Assembly: GCA_965368335.1 (NCBI GenBank)
Contig: CBDUMN010000070.1
Location: 1-17,965 of the forward strand
Reading direction: 5' to 3'
DNA from: CBDUMN01 sp965368335
GTDB taxonomy: Bacteria > Pseudomonadota > Alphaproteobacteria > Rhodospirillales > JAPHRK01
DNA length: 17,965 nucleotides
The notes under the pieces are model-generated. The model did not search any database. It saw nothing but the letters and a program-made list of their open reading frames with translations, and was not told the origin of the DNA. Each line of letters begins with the position of its first letter. Positions within the stretch are counted from its first letter, which is position 1. Positions 6,005 to 12,439 of the stretch are shown in pieces. The position numbers and the translations under genes were made by a program.

Positions 6005-7078
6005 TTAAGCCAGGACATCGACAAGAGCTTCGGATATTCCGGCATTTTGCGGGGCATATTGGAGAAGTTGCTTGAAGCGATAGCGTAGGTTCCGATTGCC
6101 TTCAACAATGGCATCCGAGATAAACTGCTGCCGTTCGGCCTGTGTTTGGGCTTCCTGCAAGTTGAGGAGGGCGCTCCGTGTCGTGTTGTCCACCTTGTCG
6201 TCAATGGCGTCCGAGCGGATCAGGGCCTTATTGTCGAAATATTGCGCCGAAGCCAGTGCGCCTTTGAGCCTGGCGATCTCGCCATCAACGATGCCTTTGG
6301 CGGTGTTGATGGCGTCGAAAGCTCGGGTTCGGCCATCTGATGTGGTAAGGTTTTCATAGGCCCAGGCATCGAGAATGCCGAGCCCTTCGGTGATGATGGT
6401 GCCGGAATACTGCGTTGCGTCGTCGGTTTCGTAGTTGATGGTGAAGGTGATGTCGCTTCCCGAAATGGAATCGAGCCGCACACCGCCGGAAATCGTGGTG
6501 AAGACGCCGGTTTCAGTGCCAGAGTCCGCTTCGTGTTGGCGAAGGAAATAGCCGTGCTCAGTGTCGCGCCGCCATTCGTAGACGCCGCCATCCTGCTCAA
6601 TGACATAGTCGGTTCCGAGGAACGTGTCATCCACCGTTTCTCGTGCCTGATAAATATCGGTGATGTAGTTCAGGCCAGATTCTGCGGCTTCGCCGATCAA
6701 GTTGGTCAGGCGTCCCCGTTCTTCCGCCGTTGAGTTGATTGCCTTTACGATTGCATTGAAAATTGCGGCGTGGGAATCCTCACTGATGCTGTCACCGTAT
6801 TGGGCGAGAAAGGTTCTGCTGACCAGGTCTTGAAGCTTGCCGCGAATGGTTTCTACGCGACCGACCGTGCCGCCCAGTTCGTCGATGACGTCTTGCAGTC
6901 CATCGCGGACATGAGTCCAACGATCAAGCTCGCGGTTGAGGATGTTGGTTTCGGAATCGGCATCAGCCGCAATCGCCCGATGTTTTTCGGCGAGTGCTCT
7001 GGCGTTGTAGCCGCCGATTTGGAACCGCAATTGTTCCCGCGCCAAATCGGCAAAGGCGATGGTCGACAAAACCGTCAT
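6005..7078 (-). CDS. Hypothetical helical protein with central beta region, 357 aa
   Basis: I do not recognise the family. Residues 1-165 or so are almost entirely helical and polar, with coiled-coil character. A middle region (about 170-235) is beta-like and acidic, rich in Thr, Ser, Gly and Asp (TGVFTTISGGVRLDS, SDITFTINYETDD). Residues 240-357 are helical again. Helical ends enclosing a beta domain, with no signal peptide and no cysteines, recall flagellin or hook-associated proteins, but their conserved terminal motifs were not seen, so this is only an architectural likeness. The ATG at 7078 has AGAAGG about 8 nt upstream. A terminator-like hairpin with an 8-T run lies in its leader (7111-7138). 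Confidence 0.65.
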   Translation of the reverse strand: MTVLSTIAFADLAREQLRFQIGGYNARALAEKHRAIAADADSETNILNRELDRWTHVRDGLQDVIDELGGTVGRVETIRGKLQDLVSRTFLAQYGDSISEDSHAAIFNAIVKAINSTAEERGRLTNLIGEAAESGLNYITDIYQARETVDDTFLGTDYVIEQDGGVYEWRRDTEHGYFLRQHEADSGTETGVFTTISGGVRLDSISGSDITFTINYETDDATQYSGTIITEGLGILDAWAYENLTTSDGRTRAFDAINTAKGIVDGEIARLKGALASAQYFDNKALIRSDAIDDKVDNTTRSALLNLQEAQTQAERQQFISDAIVEGNRNLRYRFKQLLQYAPQNAGISEALVDVLA

Positions 7079-7110
7079 ATTCGGCGCCTTCTGCCCGATT
7101 ATCCATTCTG

Positions 7111-7138
7111 AAAAAAAAGCCCCAGCCCTTCTAGGCTG
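7111..7138 (-). terminator. Terminator-like hairpin in the leader of the 357-aa gene
   Basis: On the minus strand CAGCC-tagaag-GGCTG is followed by GGGC and eight Ts, ending about 32 bp before the ATG at 7078. No gene is known to end here on this strand, because the neighbour to the right is divergent. It may be an attenuator within the 5' leader or a block to antisense transcription. Confidence 0.45.
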
Positions 7139-7211
7139 TTAACGTTCTATTAACTTTTAAGATACCATGAGTTTTATGAAAATCCAAACTTCAGCATGCG
7201 AAGGAGCGGTC

Positions 7212-7445
7212 ATGAGCCGGAAAACCATGGGGTTTAACGAGGTGCAGAAAGAGCTAAACCGGATCAGCCAAGAGGTGGTTGACCTGATTCGCCACTACGG
7301 TTTGAGCGCCCAATCACCTCTGGATGTGGTCGAAGACGCCAAAAAGTGCATCACCGATAAGGACGATTACATTCGGTTTCTCGAGCTCTCCCTGCAAGGC
7401 CGAATTCTTGGTGAAATTGGCGAGGCGATGATTAAGCGGGATTGA
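7212..7445 (+). CDS. Small hypothetical protein, 77 aa
   Basis: The ATG at 7212 follows GAAGGAGcggtc, a strong ribosome site. An upstream in-frame ATG at 7167 lacks one, so the shorter form is chosen. The protein is helical and charged (MSRKTMGFNEVQKELNRISQ to GEIGEAMIKRD), with a likely coiled coil over residues 8-30, one cysteine, and no signal peptide or membrane segment. I recognise no family. It is divergent from the 357-aa gene and precedes the nickel/cobalt transporter gene by 126 bp. Confidence 0.65.
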   Translation: MSRKTMGFNEVQKELNRISQEVVDLIRHYGLSAQSPLDVVEDAKKCITDKDDYIRFLELSLQGRILGEIGEAMIKRD

Positions 7446-7468
7446 GGTTGGGTAACAGTCCCAATCAA
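7442..7468 (+). terminator. Weak hairpin terminator candidate
   Basis: TTGA-gg-TTGGG pairs with CCCAA-TCAA around a 7-nt loop, overlapping the stop codon of the 77-aa gene. A five-T run comes only 12 bp later (7481-7485), so termination would be inefficient. Confidence 0.3.
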
Positions 7469-7571
7469 GCCGCGAATTGCTTTTTCAGCTTGCTTGAGTC
7501 ACCCTCATAAATCCGTCATAAGGCGGAGAGAGCCGTATACGGTGCAGCGGGGGCGAAGGAGGCAGCATCTT

Positions 7572-8300
7572 ATGTTGGAAAGTTTGGCTGGAGGCGGTGC
7601 GGGCATTTTATTGCTTGGACTGCTCATCGGGATGCAACATGCCCTTGAGGCTGATCATGTGGCGGCTGTTTCGTCCATTGCTGCGCGACAGAAGTCGGTG
7701 CGTTCCATTGTGACCCATGGCGCTGTCTGGGGCATCGGTCATACCGTCACTCTGATGCTGGTCGCAGGAAGCGCCATCGGCCTAGGCTTGGCAATCAAAC
7801 AGTCTCTGGCAAGCTGGCTCGAACTTCTTGTCGGTGTCATGCTGGTGGGACTTGGGGCTAATGTGGTCTATCTCCTGATCCGTGAGCGGGTCCATTTTCA
7901 CCGCCATCGCCATAATGATGGAACGGTGCATTTTCACGCCCACTCCCATAAGGGTGAAGCGACTCCGCACGACGCCGAGCAACATGACCATGGGCACGAG
8001 AACAAAATTCCCGTCCGCTCGTTGCTGGTTGGTATGATGCATGGCATGGCGGGTTCGGCGGCGCTGATCGTCCTGACCGCTGCTTCGGTTGATTCCGCGC
8101 CCCTCGGCATCGGCTACGTGCTGCTCTTCGGTTTGGGCTCGGTTGCCGGTATGGCTGCCCTTTCGGCCGTGATAGCCATTCCGTTAACCTGGTCGGCGAG
8201 GGCGCTGACCTGGGCCAACGGCGGTTTGCAAGGAGCTATCGGAACGGCAACGATTGTGCTTGGCGTCATGGTGGCGATGGAAAGCTGGCAGGGAATATAA
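7572..8300 (+). CDS. NiCoT/UreH-type nickel or cobalt transporter
   Basis: This 242-aa integral inner-membrane protein probably moves Ni2+ or Co2+. TM1 carries HALEADH (residues 23-29), matching the H-X4-DH signature of nickel/cobalt permeases, and a second histidine-bearing helix has MMHGMAGSAAL. About six hydrophobic segments are visible. Residues 108-142 form a loop with twelve histidines (VHFHRHRH, HFHAHSH, HDHGH), a likely metal-binding or sensing loop. The ATG at 7572 is preceded by GAAGGAGG and is preferred over an upstream in-frame start at 7494, which would add a hydrophilic arginine-rich tail. No urease, hydrogenase or cobalamin gene is adjacent, so Ni versus Co cannot be decided. 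It ends at a strong bidirectional terminator. Confidence 0.85.
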   Translation: MLESLAGGGAGILLLGLLIGMQHALEADHVAAVSSIAARQKSVRSIVTHGAVWGIGHTVTLMLVAGSAIGLGLAIKQSLASWLELLVGVMLVGLGANVVYLLIRERVHFHRHRHNDGTVHFHAHSHKGEATPHDAEQHDHGHENKIPVRSLLVGMMHGMAGSAALIVLTAASVDSAPLGIGYVLLFGLGSVAGMAALSAVIAIPLTWSARALTWANGGLQGAIGTATIVLGVMVAMESWQGI

Positions 8301-8321
8301 AGATCGCTTAACCCAAGCAAG

Positions 8322-8351
8322 AAAAAGGCCGGAGCGTCGCCCGGCCTTTTT
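8322..8351. terminator. Bidirectional terminator between the nickel/cobalt transporter and tupA
   Basis: AAAAAGGCCGG (8322-8332) pairs perfectly with CCGGCCTTTTT (8341-8351) around an 8-nt loop. Both strands carry a T tract, and the flanking genes converge on it. Confidence 0.92.
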
Positions 8352-8373
8352 GCATCTGTAGGGGGGGGAGGGA

Positions 8374-9207
8374 TTACATGCCTGCGTTAGGCTTGAACAG
8401 CACTTCCCCATTGATTTTGAAAGCGCCGATGGCGGCTTGGCCATCCTTGGAGATCAGCCAGTCGATAAACTTCTGGCCTTCGGCGGTTTTGACATGCGGG
8501 TGCTTCTTGGCGTTAACCAGGATCACGCCGTAGGGGTTCATCAGGCGGGCGTCGCCTTCACTGACGACCTTGAGATTGTCCTTGTTTTTGAAGCTGAGCC
8601 AGGTGCCCCGGTCGGCCAAGGCATAACCACCCATGGCAGCCGCTGTGTTGAGCGTCGCACCCATGCCGGAACCGGTCTCGCGATACCATTTGCCGGAATC
8701 TTTGACTGGATCGATGGTGGCGGCTTTCCATAGCGATTTTTCACGTTTATGGGTGCCCGAGTCGTCTCCGCGCGAAATGAAAGGGGCTTTGGCTTTTGCG
8801 ATCATGGTGATGGCTTTGGCGACATCTTTTTCTCCAGCAATACCTGCCGGGTCGTTTTTCGGTCCGACGATGACGAAGTCGTTGACCATGACGCTGAAAC
8901 GCTTCACGCCGAAGCCGTCATTGACGAATTTTTCTTCGGATGGGCGGTGATGGACGAAGAGAACGTCTGCATCGCCGGCTTTAGCCAGGCGGATCGCTTT
9001 GCCGGTTCCGACCGCGACGACGCGAACCTCAATACCCGAGGTTTTGGTAAACTGCGGGAGGATGTCTTCAAAAAGGCCTGAGTTGGCCGTTGATGTGGTC
9101 GAAGCGACGGTAATGAACGGGTTTTCCGCCTGGGCGGCGGCGCCAAAAAGGACCAGGGCGGTCAAGGCGGGCGCGAAGATCCCGAAGAGACGTTTGGCGA
9201 GTTGCAT
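8374..9207 (-). CDS. tupA: Tungstate ABC transporter, periplasmic binding protein
   Basis: TupA captures tungstate, and in some relatives molybdate, in the periplasm and delivers it to the TupB/TupC permease. The 277-aa precursor has a signal peptide ending at about residue 27 (AAAQA before ENPF). Family motifs follow: VASTTSTANSGLFEDILPQF just after the signal, VGTGKAIRLAKAGDADVLFVHH, and SRGDDSGTHKRE in the second lobe. These serine/threonine-rich loops form the oxyanion site in TupA/WtpA proteins. The gene stands alone on the minus strand, separated from tupBC by modE and moaA. It has its own promoter, with a ModE-type box over the -35 region. The ribosome site is GAGG about 11 nt before the ATG. 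Tungstate over molybdate is inferred from family likeness, not measured. Confidence 0.93.
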   Translation of the reverse strand: MQLAKRLFGIFAPALTALVLFGAAAQAENPFITVASTTSTANSGLFEDILPQFTKTSGIEVRVVAVGTGKAIRLAKAGDADVLFVHHRPSEEKFVNDGFGVKRFSVMVNDFVIVGPKNDPAGIAGEKDVAKAITMIAKAKAPFISRGDDSGTHKREKSLWKAATIDPVKDSGKWYRETGSGMGATLNTAAAMGGYALADRGTWLSFKNKDNLKVVSEGDARLMNPYGVILVNAKKHPHVKTAEGQKFIDWLISKDGQAAIGAFKINGEVLFKPNAGM

Positions 9208-9235
9208 AATGAGAGTACCTCACTGTGAAATAAAT

Positions 9236-9250
9236 GTTTGGGTAGCGAAC
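9236..9250. promoter_or_regulatory. Second palindrome of the Mo/W block, tupA side
   Basis: GTTTGGGTAGCGAAC fits GTTYGGSTASCGAAC and sits in a longer imperfect palindrome with AAATGTT/AACATTT outer arms (9232-9254). On the minus strand it lies directly after the predicted -10, about where transcription of tupA would begin. Its near twin is at 12391-12405 upstream of fdhD. Confidence 0.55.
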
Positions 9251-9251
9251 A

Positions 9252-9280
9252 TTTTTAGATACCCATGATCGGTATGTCAA
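9252..9280 (-). promoter_or_regulatory. Predicted tupA promoter
   Basis: On the minus strand TTGACA (9275-9280), a 17-bp spacer and TAAAAA (9252-9257) form a sigma70-type promoter. The -35 lies inside the ModE-type box, so occupancy would be expected to block transcription. Confidence 0.6.
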
Positions 9281-9293
9281 AATTATCATAGCG
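9270..9293. promoter_or_regulatory. ModE-type operator in the tupA-modE intergenic region
   Basis: CGGTAT and ATAGCG are separated by exactly 12 bp, fitting the CGnTAT-N12-ATAnCG frame of the E. coli ModE consensus (ATCGnTATATA-N6-TATATAnCGAT). The flanks extend the match: AT before and A after. The site could control both tupA and the modE-type gene. Confidence 0.75.
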
Positions 9294-9343
9294 AATATTT
9301 GGTGATGATTGAAGAAAAGGCGTGGCTGCGCTAATTTTCCATC

Positions 9344-9712
9344 ATGACCAAGCGGAAGAAAAAAATAGCGGTTGAGCGTCCTGAATTGCGTTTCAAGGTA
9401 CGCATCGGAACCGATGCCTTGGGGCCGGGAAAAATAAGGTTGTTGCAGGAAATCGAGAAAAAAGGGTCGATTTCCGCAGCGGCGAGAGCTTGCAGTATGA
9501 ATTATCGCCGCGCCCAGTATCTCCTGGAAACCCTTAACCAGGCGCTTGGAACGCCTGTCGTCGAAACGGTGGTTGGCGGTTCGAGTGGAGGCGGCGCCCA
9601 GCTCACGGACAGTGGTAGGCGGTTAATCGATGCCTATCGAGGGTTGGCGCAGGCAATTATAGAAGCTGCCGAGAGTCCCTTGGCAGACCTGTCGCAACTG
9701 GTCGAACCGTGA
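9344..9712 (+). CDS. modE: ModE-type regulator, DNA-binding domain only
   Basis: This 122-aa protein matches the N-terminal winged-helix domain of ModE: GPGKIRLLQEIEKKGSISAAARACSMNYRRAQYLLETLNQ (about residues 27-67), then VVGGSSGGGAQLTDSGRRLIDAYRGL, the conserved glycine-rich wing and dimer helix. It stops there, so the C-terminal Mop/TOBE domains that bind molybdate in classical ModE are absent. Many lone-domain relatives exist, and how they sense metal varies. It lies between tupA (divergent) and moaA (convergent), next to a ModE-type box, so it is the obvious candidate reader of the three boxes in this block. No clear Shine-Dalgarno precedes the ATG at 9344. The family call is firm and the effector is unknown. 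Confidence 0.88.
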   Translation: MTKRKKKIAVERPELRFKVRIGTDALGPGKIRLLQEIEKKGSISAAARACSMNYRRAQYLLETLNQALGTPVVETVVGGSSGGGAQLTDSGRRLIDAYRGLAQAIIEAAESPLADLSQLVEP

Positions 9713-9732
9713 CCTAATTTGGTTGATGTAAT

Positions 9733-10722
9733 TTATCCGCCGGTGACGTTCATATGTCGGGCAAGCGCCGGGTTGTTATGGCTTTCATCGATCACAAATT
9801 CGTGGCCCTGGGGCTTGCGTCCGATGGCTTTGTCGATGGCCTCGAACAGTGGGCCGTCCGACTCGCTTGCTCGGACTGCTTCACGTAGGTCGATATGATC
9901 GTCCTGGCCTAGGCACATGTAAAGTCTGCCCGTGCAGGTCAGCCGGACACGGTTGCAGGTTTCGCAGAAGTGTTCGGTCAGAGGGGTGATAAACCCAAGT
10001 TTCTGTCCGGTTTCACCTACATTGACGTATTTGGAGGGGCCGCCGGTGGAGTGGTCGCTATTGGTTAACGTCCAGCGTTTTTCCAGGTCTTTGCGGACTT
10101 CGGCAAGCGGCAAATATTGATCGGAGCGGTCACCGCCGATTTCGCCCAAGGGCATGGTTTCGATCAGGGTCAGATCGAGCCCCTCCTTGCCGCACCATTC
10201 GAGGAGGCGGTCGAACTCGCCATCGTTAAAACCGCGCAGAGCGACCGTGTTGATCTTGATTTTGAGCCCTGCATTCTTAGCCGCCTTGATGCCGTCGAAT
10301 ACCTTTTCGATCACGCCGAAACGGGTGATCTCGGAAAATTTGGCAGGGTCGAGCGTATCGAGCGAAATGTTGATCCGTCGTACGCCGTATTCGGCTAGTT
10401 TTTCGGCGAATTTGGGCAATTGAGTTCCGTTGCTGGTCAACGTCAATTCGTTGAGCGCGCCGGATTTGATATGTCGGGATAGGTTTTCAAATAGCGACAT
10501 AATGCCGTTGCGCACCAAAGGTTCCCCGCCGGTGATGCGGATTTTCCTTACACCCCGGCTGATAAAGGCCGAGCAGACCCGGTCCAACTCTTCCAGTGAA
10601 AGCACTTCATCGCGCGGCAGGAACTGCATGTCTTCGGACATACAGTACTGGCACCGGAAATCGCACTTATCGGTAACCGAAACGCGGAGATAGGAAATGG
10701 TGCGGCCAAAAGGATCAAGCAT
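9733..10722 (-). CDS. moaA: GTP 3',8-cyclase, molybdenum cofactor synthesis
   Basis: MoaA is the radical-SAM enzyme that with MoaC converts GTP to cyclic pyranopterin monophosphate, the first step of Mo/W cofactor synthesis. The 329-aa protein is full length. CDFRCQYC (C20, C24, C27) binds the SAM-ligating 4Fe-4S cluster. GGEPL is the SAM-binding GGE motif. The C-terminal C-x2-C-x13-C set (FCETCNRVRL... to MCLG, about residues 256-275) binds the second cluster. The C-terminal Gly-Gly needed for activity is present. It lies downstream of tupBC on the same strand, with its own ModE-type box 38-61 bp before the ATG. No obvious Shine-Dalgarno was seen. No moaC is in the window. Confidence 0.97.
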   Translation of the reverse strand: MLDPFGRTISYLRVSVTDKCDFRCQYCMSEDMQFLPRDEVLSLEELDRVCSAFISRGVRKIRITGGEPLVRNGIMSLFENLSRHIKSGALNELTLTSNGTQLPKFAEKLAEYGVRRINISLDTLDPAKFSEITRFGVIEKVFDGIKAAKNAGLKIKINTVALRGFNDGEFDRLLEWCGKEGLDLTLIETMPLGEIGGDRSDQYLPLAEVRKDLEKRWTLTNSDHSTGGPSKYVNVGETGQKLGFITPLTEHFCETCNRVRLTCTGRLYMCLGQDDHIDLREAVRASESDGPLFEAIDKAIGRKPQGHEFVIDESHNNPALARHMNVTGG

Positions 10723-10759
10723 GATGTTGCATTAAAGGTTTTCTGAGCCCGGAATCAAG

Positions 10760-10783
10760 CATTATATTCCGTAGAATATAACG
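10760..10783. promoter_or_regulatory. ModE-type operator upstream of moaA
   Basis: CATTAT-N12-ATAACG fits CGnTAT-N12-ATAnCG with one mismatch. The arms are longer: GCATTATATTC and GAATATAACGC form an 11-bp inverted repeat with one mismatch around CGTA. On the minus strand the left arm includes a perfect TATAAT (10761-10766) without a good -35. The site could therefore serve for activation or repression. It lies 11-34 bp after the tupC stop. Confidence 0.7.
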
Positions 10784-10793
10784 CTTTTTCACC

Positions 10794-11567
10794 CTATTGG
10801 CTTTGATGTCGCCCAGAGGGTGGATCGGGCTCCTTGCGCTTCCACCAAAGAAGGTCCCCTTCGAGAAAGGCCTGGGCCAGATCGTTCTTAGGCTTTGAAA
10901 AGAAGTCCGCTGCATCGGAGCGTTCGAGAATTCTGCCGCGGTGGAGGAATAACACCTCGTCGGCCAAACGCTTGGCCTGCCCGAGATCGTGGGTCGTCAT
11001 GATGATCTTGGTCCCGGCGCTTTTAAAGGCTTCGATAGCCTGTTCGATGGAGTGAGTGGCCGAGGGATCGAGGCTGGCGGTCGGTTCGTCGAGAAAAAGC
11101 ACCTGGGGACGGAGCGCCCAGGCTCGGGCGATGGCGAGGCGTTGCTGTTCGCCAAACGAAAGCAGCCGAGCCGGTTGATCGATCAGGCGGCCGAGTCCGA
11201 TCATTTTCACCGCTTCACTCGTCCGTCGTTCCCGTTCCTGTTTGGGGATGCGGTGAAGTTTCAGGGCATAGTCGATATTGGCGCGAACGGAGCGACGGAG
11301 CATGACCGGACGCTGGAAAACCATGGCTTGGTGAAGTTTCGGATCGGCCCATTCTGCGCCTTTCCAGATGACGCGCCCCTCACTGGGGGGCAAGAGCCCG
11401 TGACAGATGCGCAAAAGAAGGCTTTTCCCTGCGCCGTTGGGGCCGAGGATGATGGTGCTGCGCTCACCCTCAAAGGTCAGGTTGACGTCTTTAAGCAGCT
11501 TCTTCTCCCCCGGTTTGAACGAGATGTTCTTCAGTTCGAGTGGAAGAATGGAGGTTTGTGTGGTCAT
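10794..11567 (-). CDS. tupC: Tungstate ABC transporter, ATP-binding subunit
   Basis: This cytoplasmic ATPase powers the TupABC importer. The 257-aa protein has Walker A GPNGAGKS (42-49), Q-loop Q85 (MVFQRPVML), the ABC signature in the variant form LSFGEQQ (136-142) instead of LSGGQQ, Walker B VLFLDEP (156-162), a D-loop (SLD), and the switch His in TTHD (H193). The LSFGEQQ variant is seen in other small oxyanion importers. Its ATG overlaps the tupB stop by 4 bp, so translation is probably coupled. There is no C-terminal Mop domain, unlike ModC. The last 15 or so residues are proline- and basic-rich. Confidence 0.92.
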   Translation of the reverse strand: MTTQTSILPLELKNISFKPGEKKLLKDVNLTFEGERSTIILGPNGAGKSLLLRICHGLLPPSEGRVIWKGAEWADPKLHQAMVFQRPVMLRRSVRANIDYALKLHRIPKQERERRTSEAVKMIGLGRLIDQPARLLSFGEQQRLAIARAWALRPQVLFLDEPTASLDPSATHSIEQAIEAFKSAGTKIIMTTHDLGQAKRLADEVLFLHRGRILERSDAADFFSKPKNDLAQAFLEGDLLWWKRKEPDPPSGRHQSQ

Positions 11568-12271
11568 GCGCCCTGCCTCCTTTGTGCGGCGTCTTTAAGA
11601 ACTGCCGCCGCCGCATTGACCCCGACCGATAGCGTCACAAGGATGATGCCCAGGCCGAGGGCCAGGGGGAGGTCGCCCTTGCTGACTTCCAGCGCAATTG
11701 TCGTGGTCATCACGCGGGTCACATGATCGATGTTGCCGCCGACGATCATTACCGCGCCGACTTCGGCGCTGGCCCGACCGAAGCCTGCCAGCACGGCGGT
11801 AGTAAGAACGAAGCGGGCGTCCCAAAGCAGGGTGCGCAGCGATTGCCCTGTGGTCGCGCCGAGAGAGCGAAGTTGTTCGTCGTATTCCTCCCACAGGGAA
11901 TCGATGACTTGGCGAGTTAAAGCGGCGATGATCGGGGTTACGAGAATAACCTGGGCGACCACCATGGCTGTTGGCGTAAATAGCAGACCGAAGACGCCGA
12001 GCGGACCGGAGCGCGAGAGCAAGAGGTAGACGACCAAGCCGACAACCACCGGGGGGAGGCCCATGAGCGCATTGACCAGGACGATCAGGCTCTTGCGGCC
12101 CGGAAACTGAAACAGCGCCAAGGCGGCGCCGATCGGCAGCCCAATGACTGTCGAGATGATGACGGCTCCAAGGCTGACGCGCAAGGAGAGCGCGACGATT
12201 TCCATCAATCCGCTGTCGCCGTTGGTTATGAGGGTTATGGCGGCCCCAAGGGCGGCCCAGATGTCGTTCAC
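11564..12271 (-). CDS. tupB: Tungstate ABC transporter, permease subunit
   Basis: This inner-membrane permease of the TupABC importer is 235 aa with about five hydrophobic segments. The cytoplasmic coupling loop is EEYDEQLRSLGATTGQSLRTLLW (about residues 126-150), matching the EAA motif that contacts TupC. The start is GTG at 12271, preceded by GAGG; no better ATG lies upstream. It leads the tupB-tupC unit and is divergent from fdhD across a 168-bp region containing a ModE-type box and a leader hairpin. The order with TupC and the remote TupA supports tungstate rather than sulfate or phosphate, although specificity is inferred. Confidence 0.92.
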   Translation of the reverse strand: MNDIWAALGAAITLITNGDSGLMEIVALSLRVSLGAVIISTVIGLPIGAALALFQFPGRKSLIVLVNALMGLPPVVVGLVVYLLLSRSGPLGVFGLLFTPTAMVVAQVILVTPIIAALTRQVIDSLWEEYDEQLRSLGATTGQSLRTLLWDARFVLTTAVLAGFGRASAEVGAVMIVGGNIDHVTRVMTTTIALEVSKGDLPLALGLGIILVTLSVGVNAAAAVLKDAAQRRQGA

Positions 12272-12294
12272 GCGGCCTCGCTGTTTTTAATTTT

Positions 12295-12316
12295 CACCGC
12301 CCTACATCGGGCGGTG
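12295..12316. other. Hairpin in the tupB leader
   Basis: CACCGCCC and GGGCGGTG form a perfect 8-bp stem with a 6-nt loop. It ends 23 bp before the tupB GTG and abuts the ModE-type box. On the minus strand the tract after it is A-rich, so it is not a normal terminator. It may protect the message or affect translation. Confidence 0.55.
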
Positions 12317-12320
12317 CGTA

Positions 12321-12344
12321 CGATATGATAAAATTGGCATAGCG
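12321..12344. promoter_or_regulatory. ModE-type operator in the tupB-fdhD intergenic region
   Basis: CGATAT and ATAGCG separated by 12 bp fit CGnTAT-N12-ATAnCG exactly. The spacer shares AAAATT at the same position with the tupA-modE box. On the minus strand a TATCAT -10-like hexamer (12325-12330) lies inside, so binding could shut the tupB promoter. Confidence 0.72.
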
Positions 12345-12390
12345 GAAAGTCTTGTGCTTTTCAGTGGAAAGCCCCATATTGCAAAAAATA

Positions 12391-12405
12391 GTTCGGCTAC
12401 CGAAC
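12391..12405. promoter_or_regulatory. Second palindrome of the Mo/W block, fdhD side
   Basis: GTTCGG-CTA-CCGAAC has perfect 6-bp arms and differs at three positions from the site at 9236-9250. Outer arms CATATT (12375-12380) and AATATG (12406-12411) surround it. It lies 34 bp before the fdhD ATG. Confidence 0.6.
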
Positions 12406-12439
12406 AATATGCAAGAAACAATTAGCCGGGAGAGGTTCT

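Noticed and set aside
10723..10793. Molybdenum-cofactor riboswitch before moaA
   Set aside because: The region is only 71 bp and is mostly taken up by the ModE-type box, too short for the large riboswitch fold.
10989..11726. 245-codon plus-strand frame opposite tupC/tupB
   Set aside because: It is a shadow of the two transporter genes, whose motifs are clear on the minus strand.
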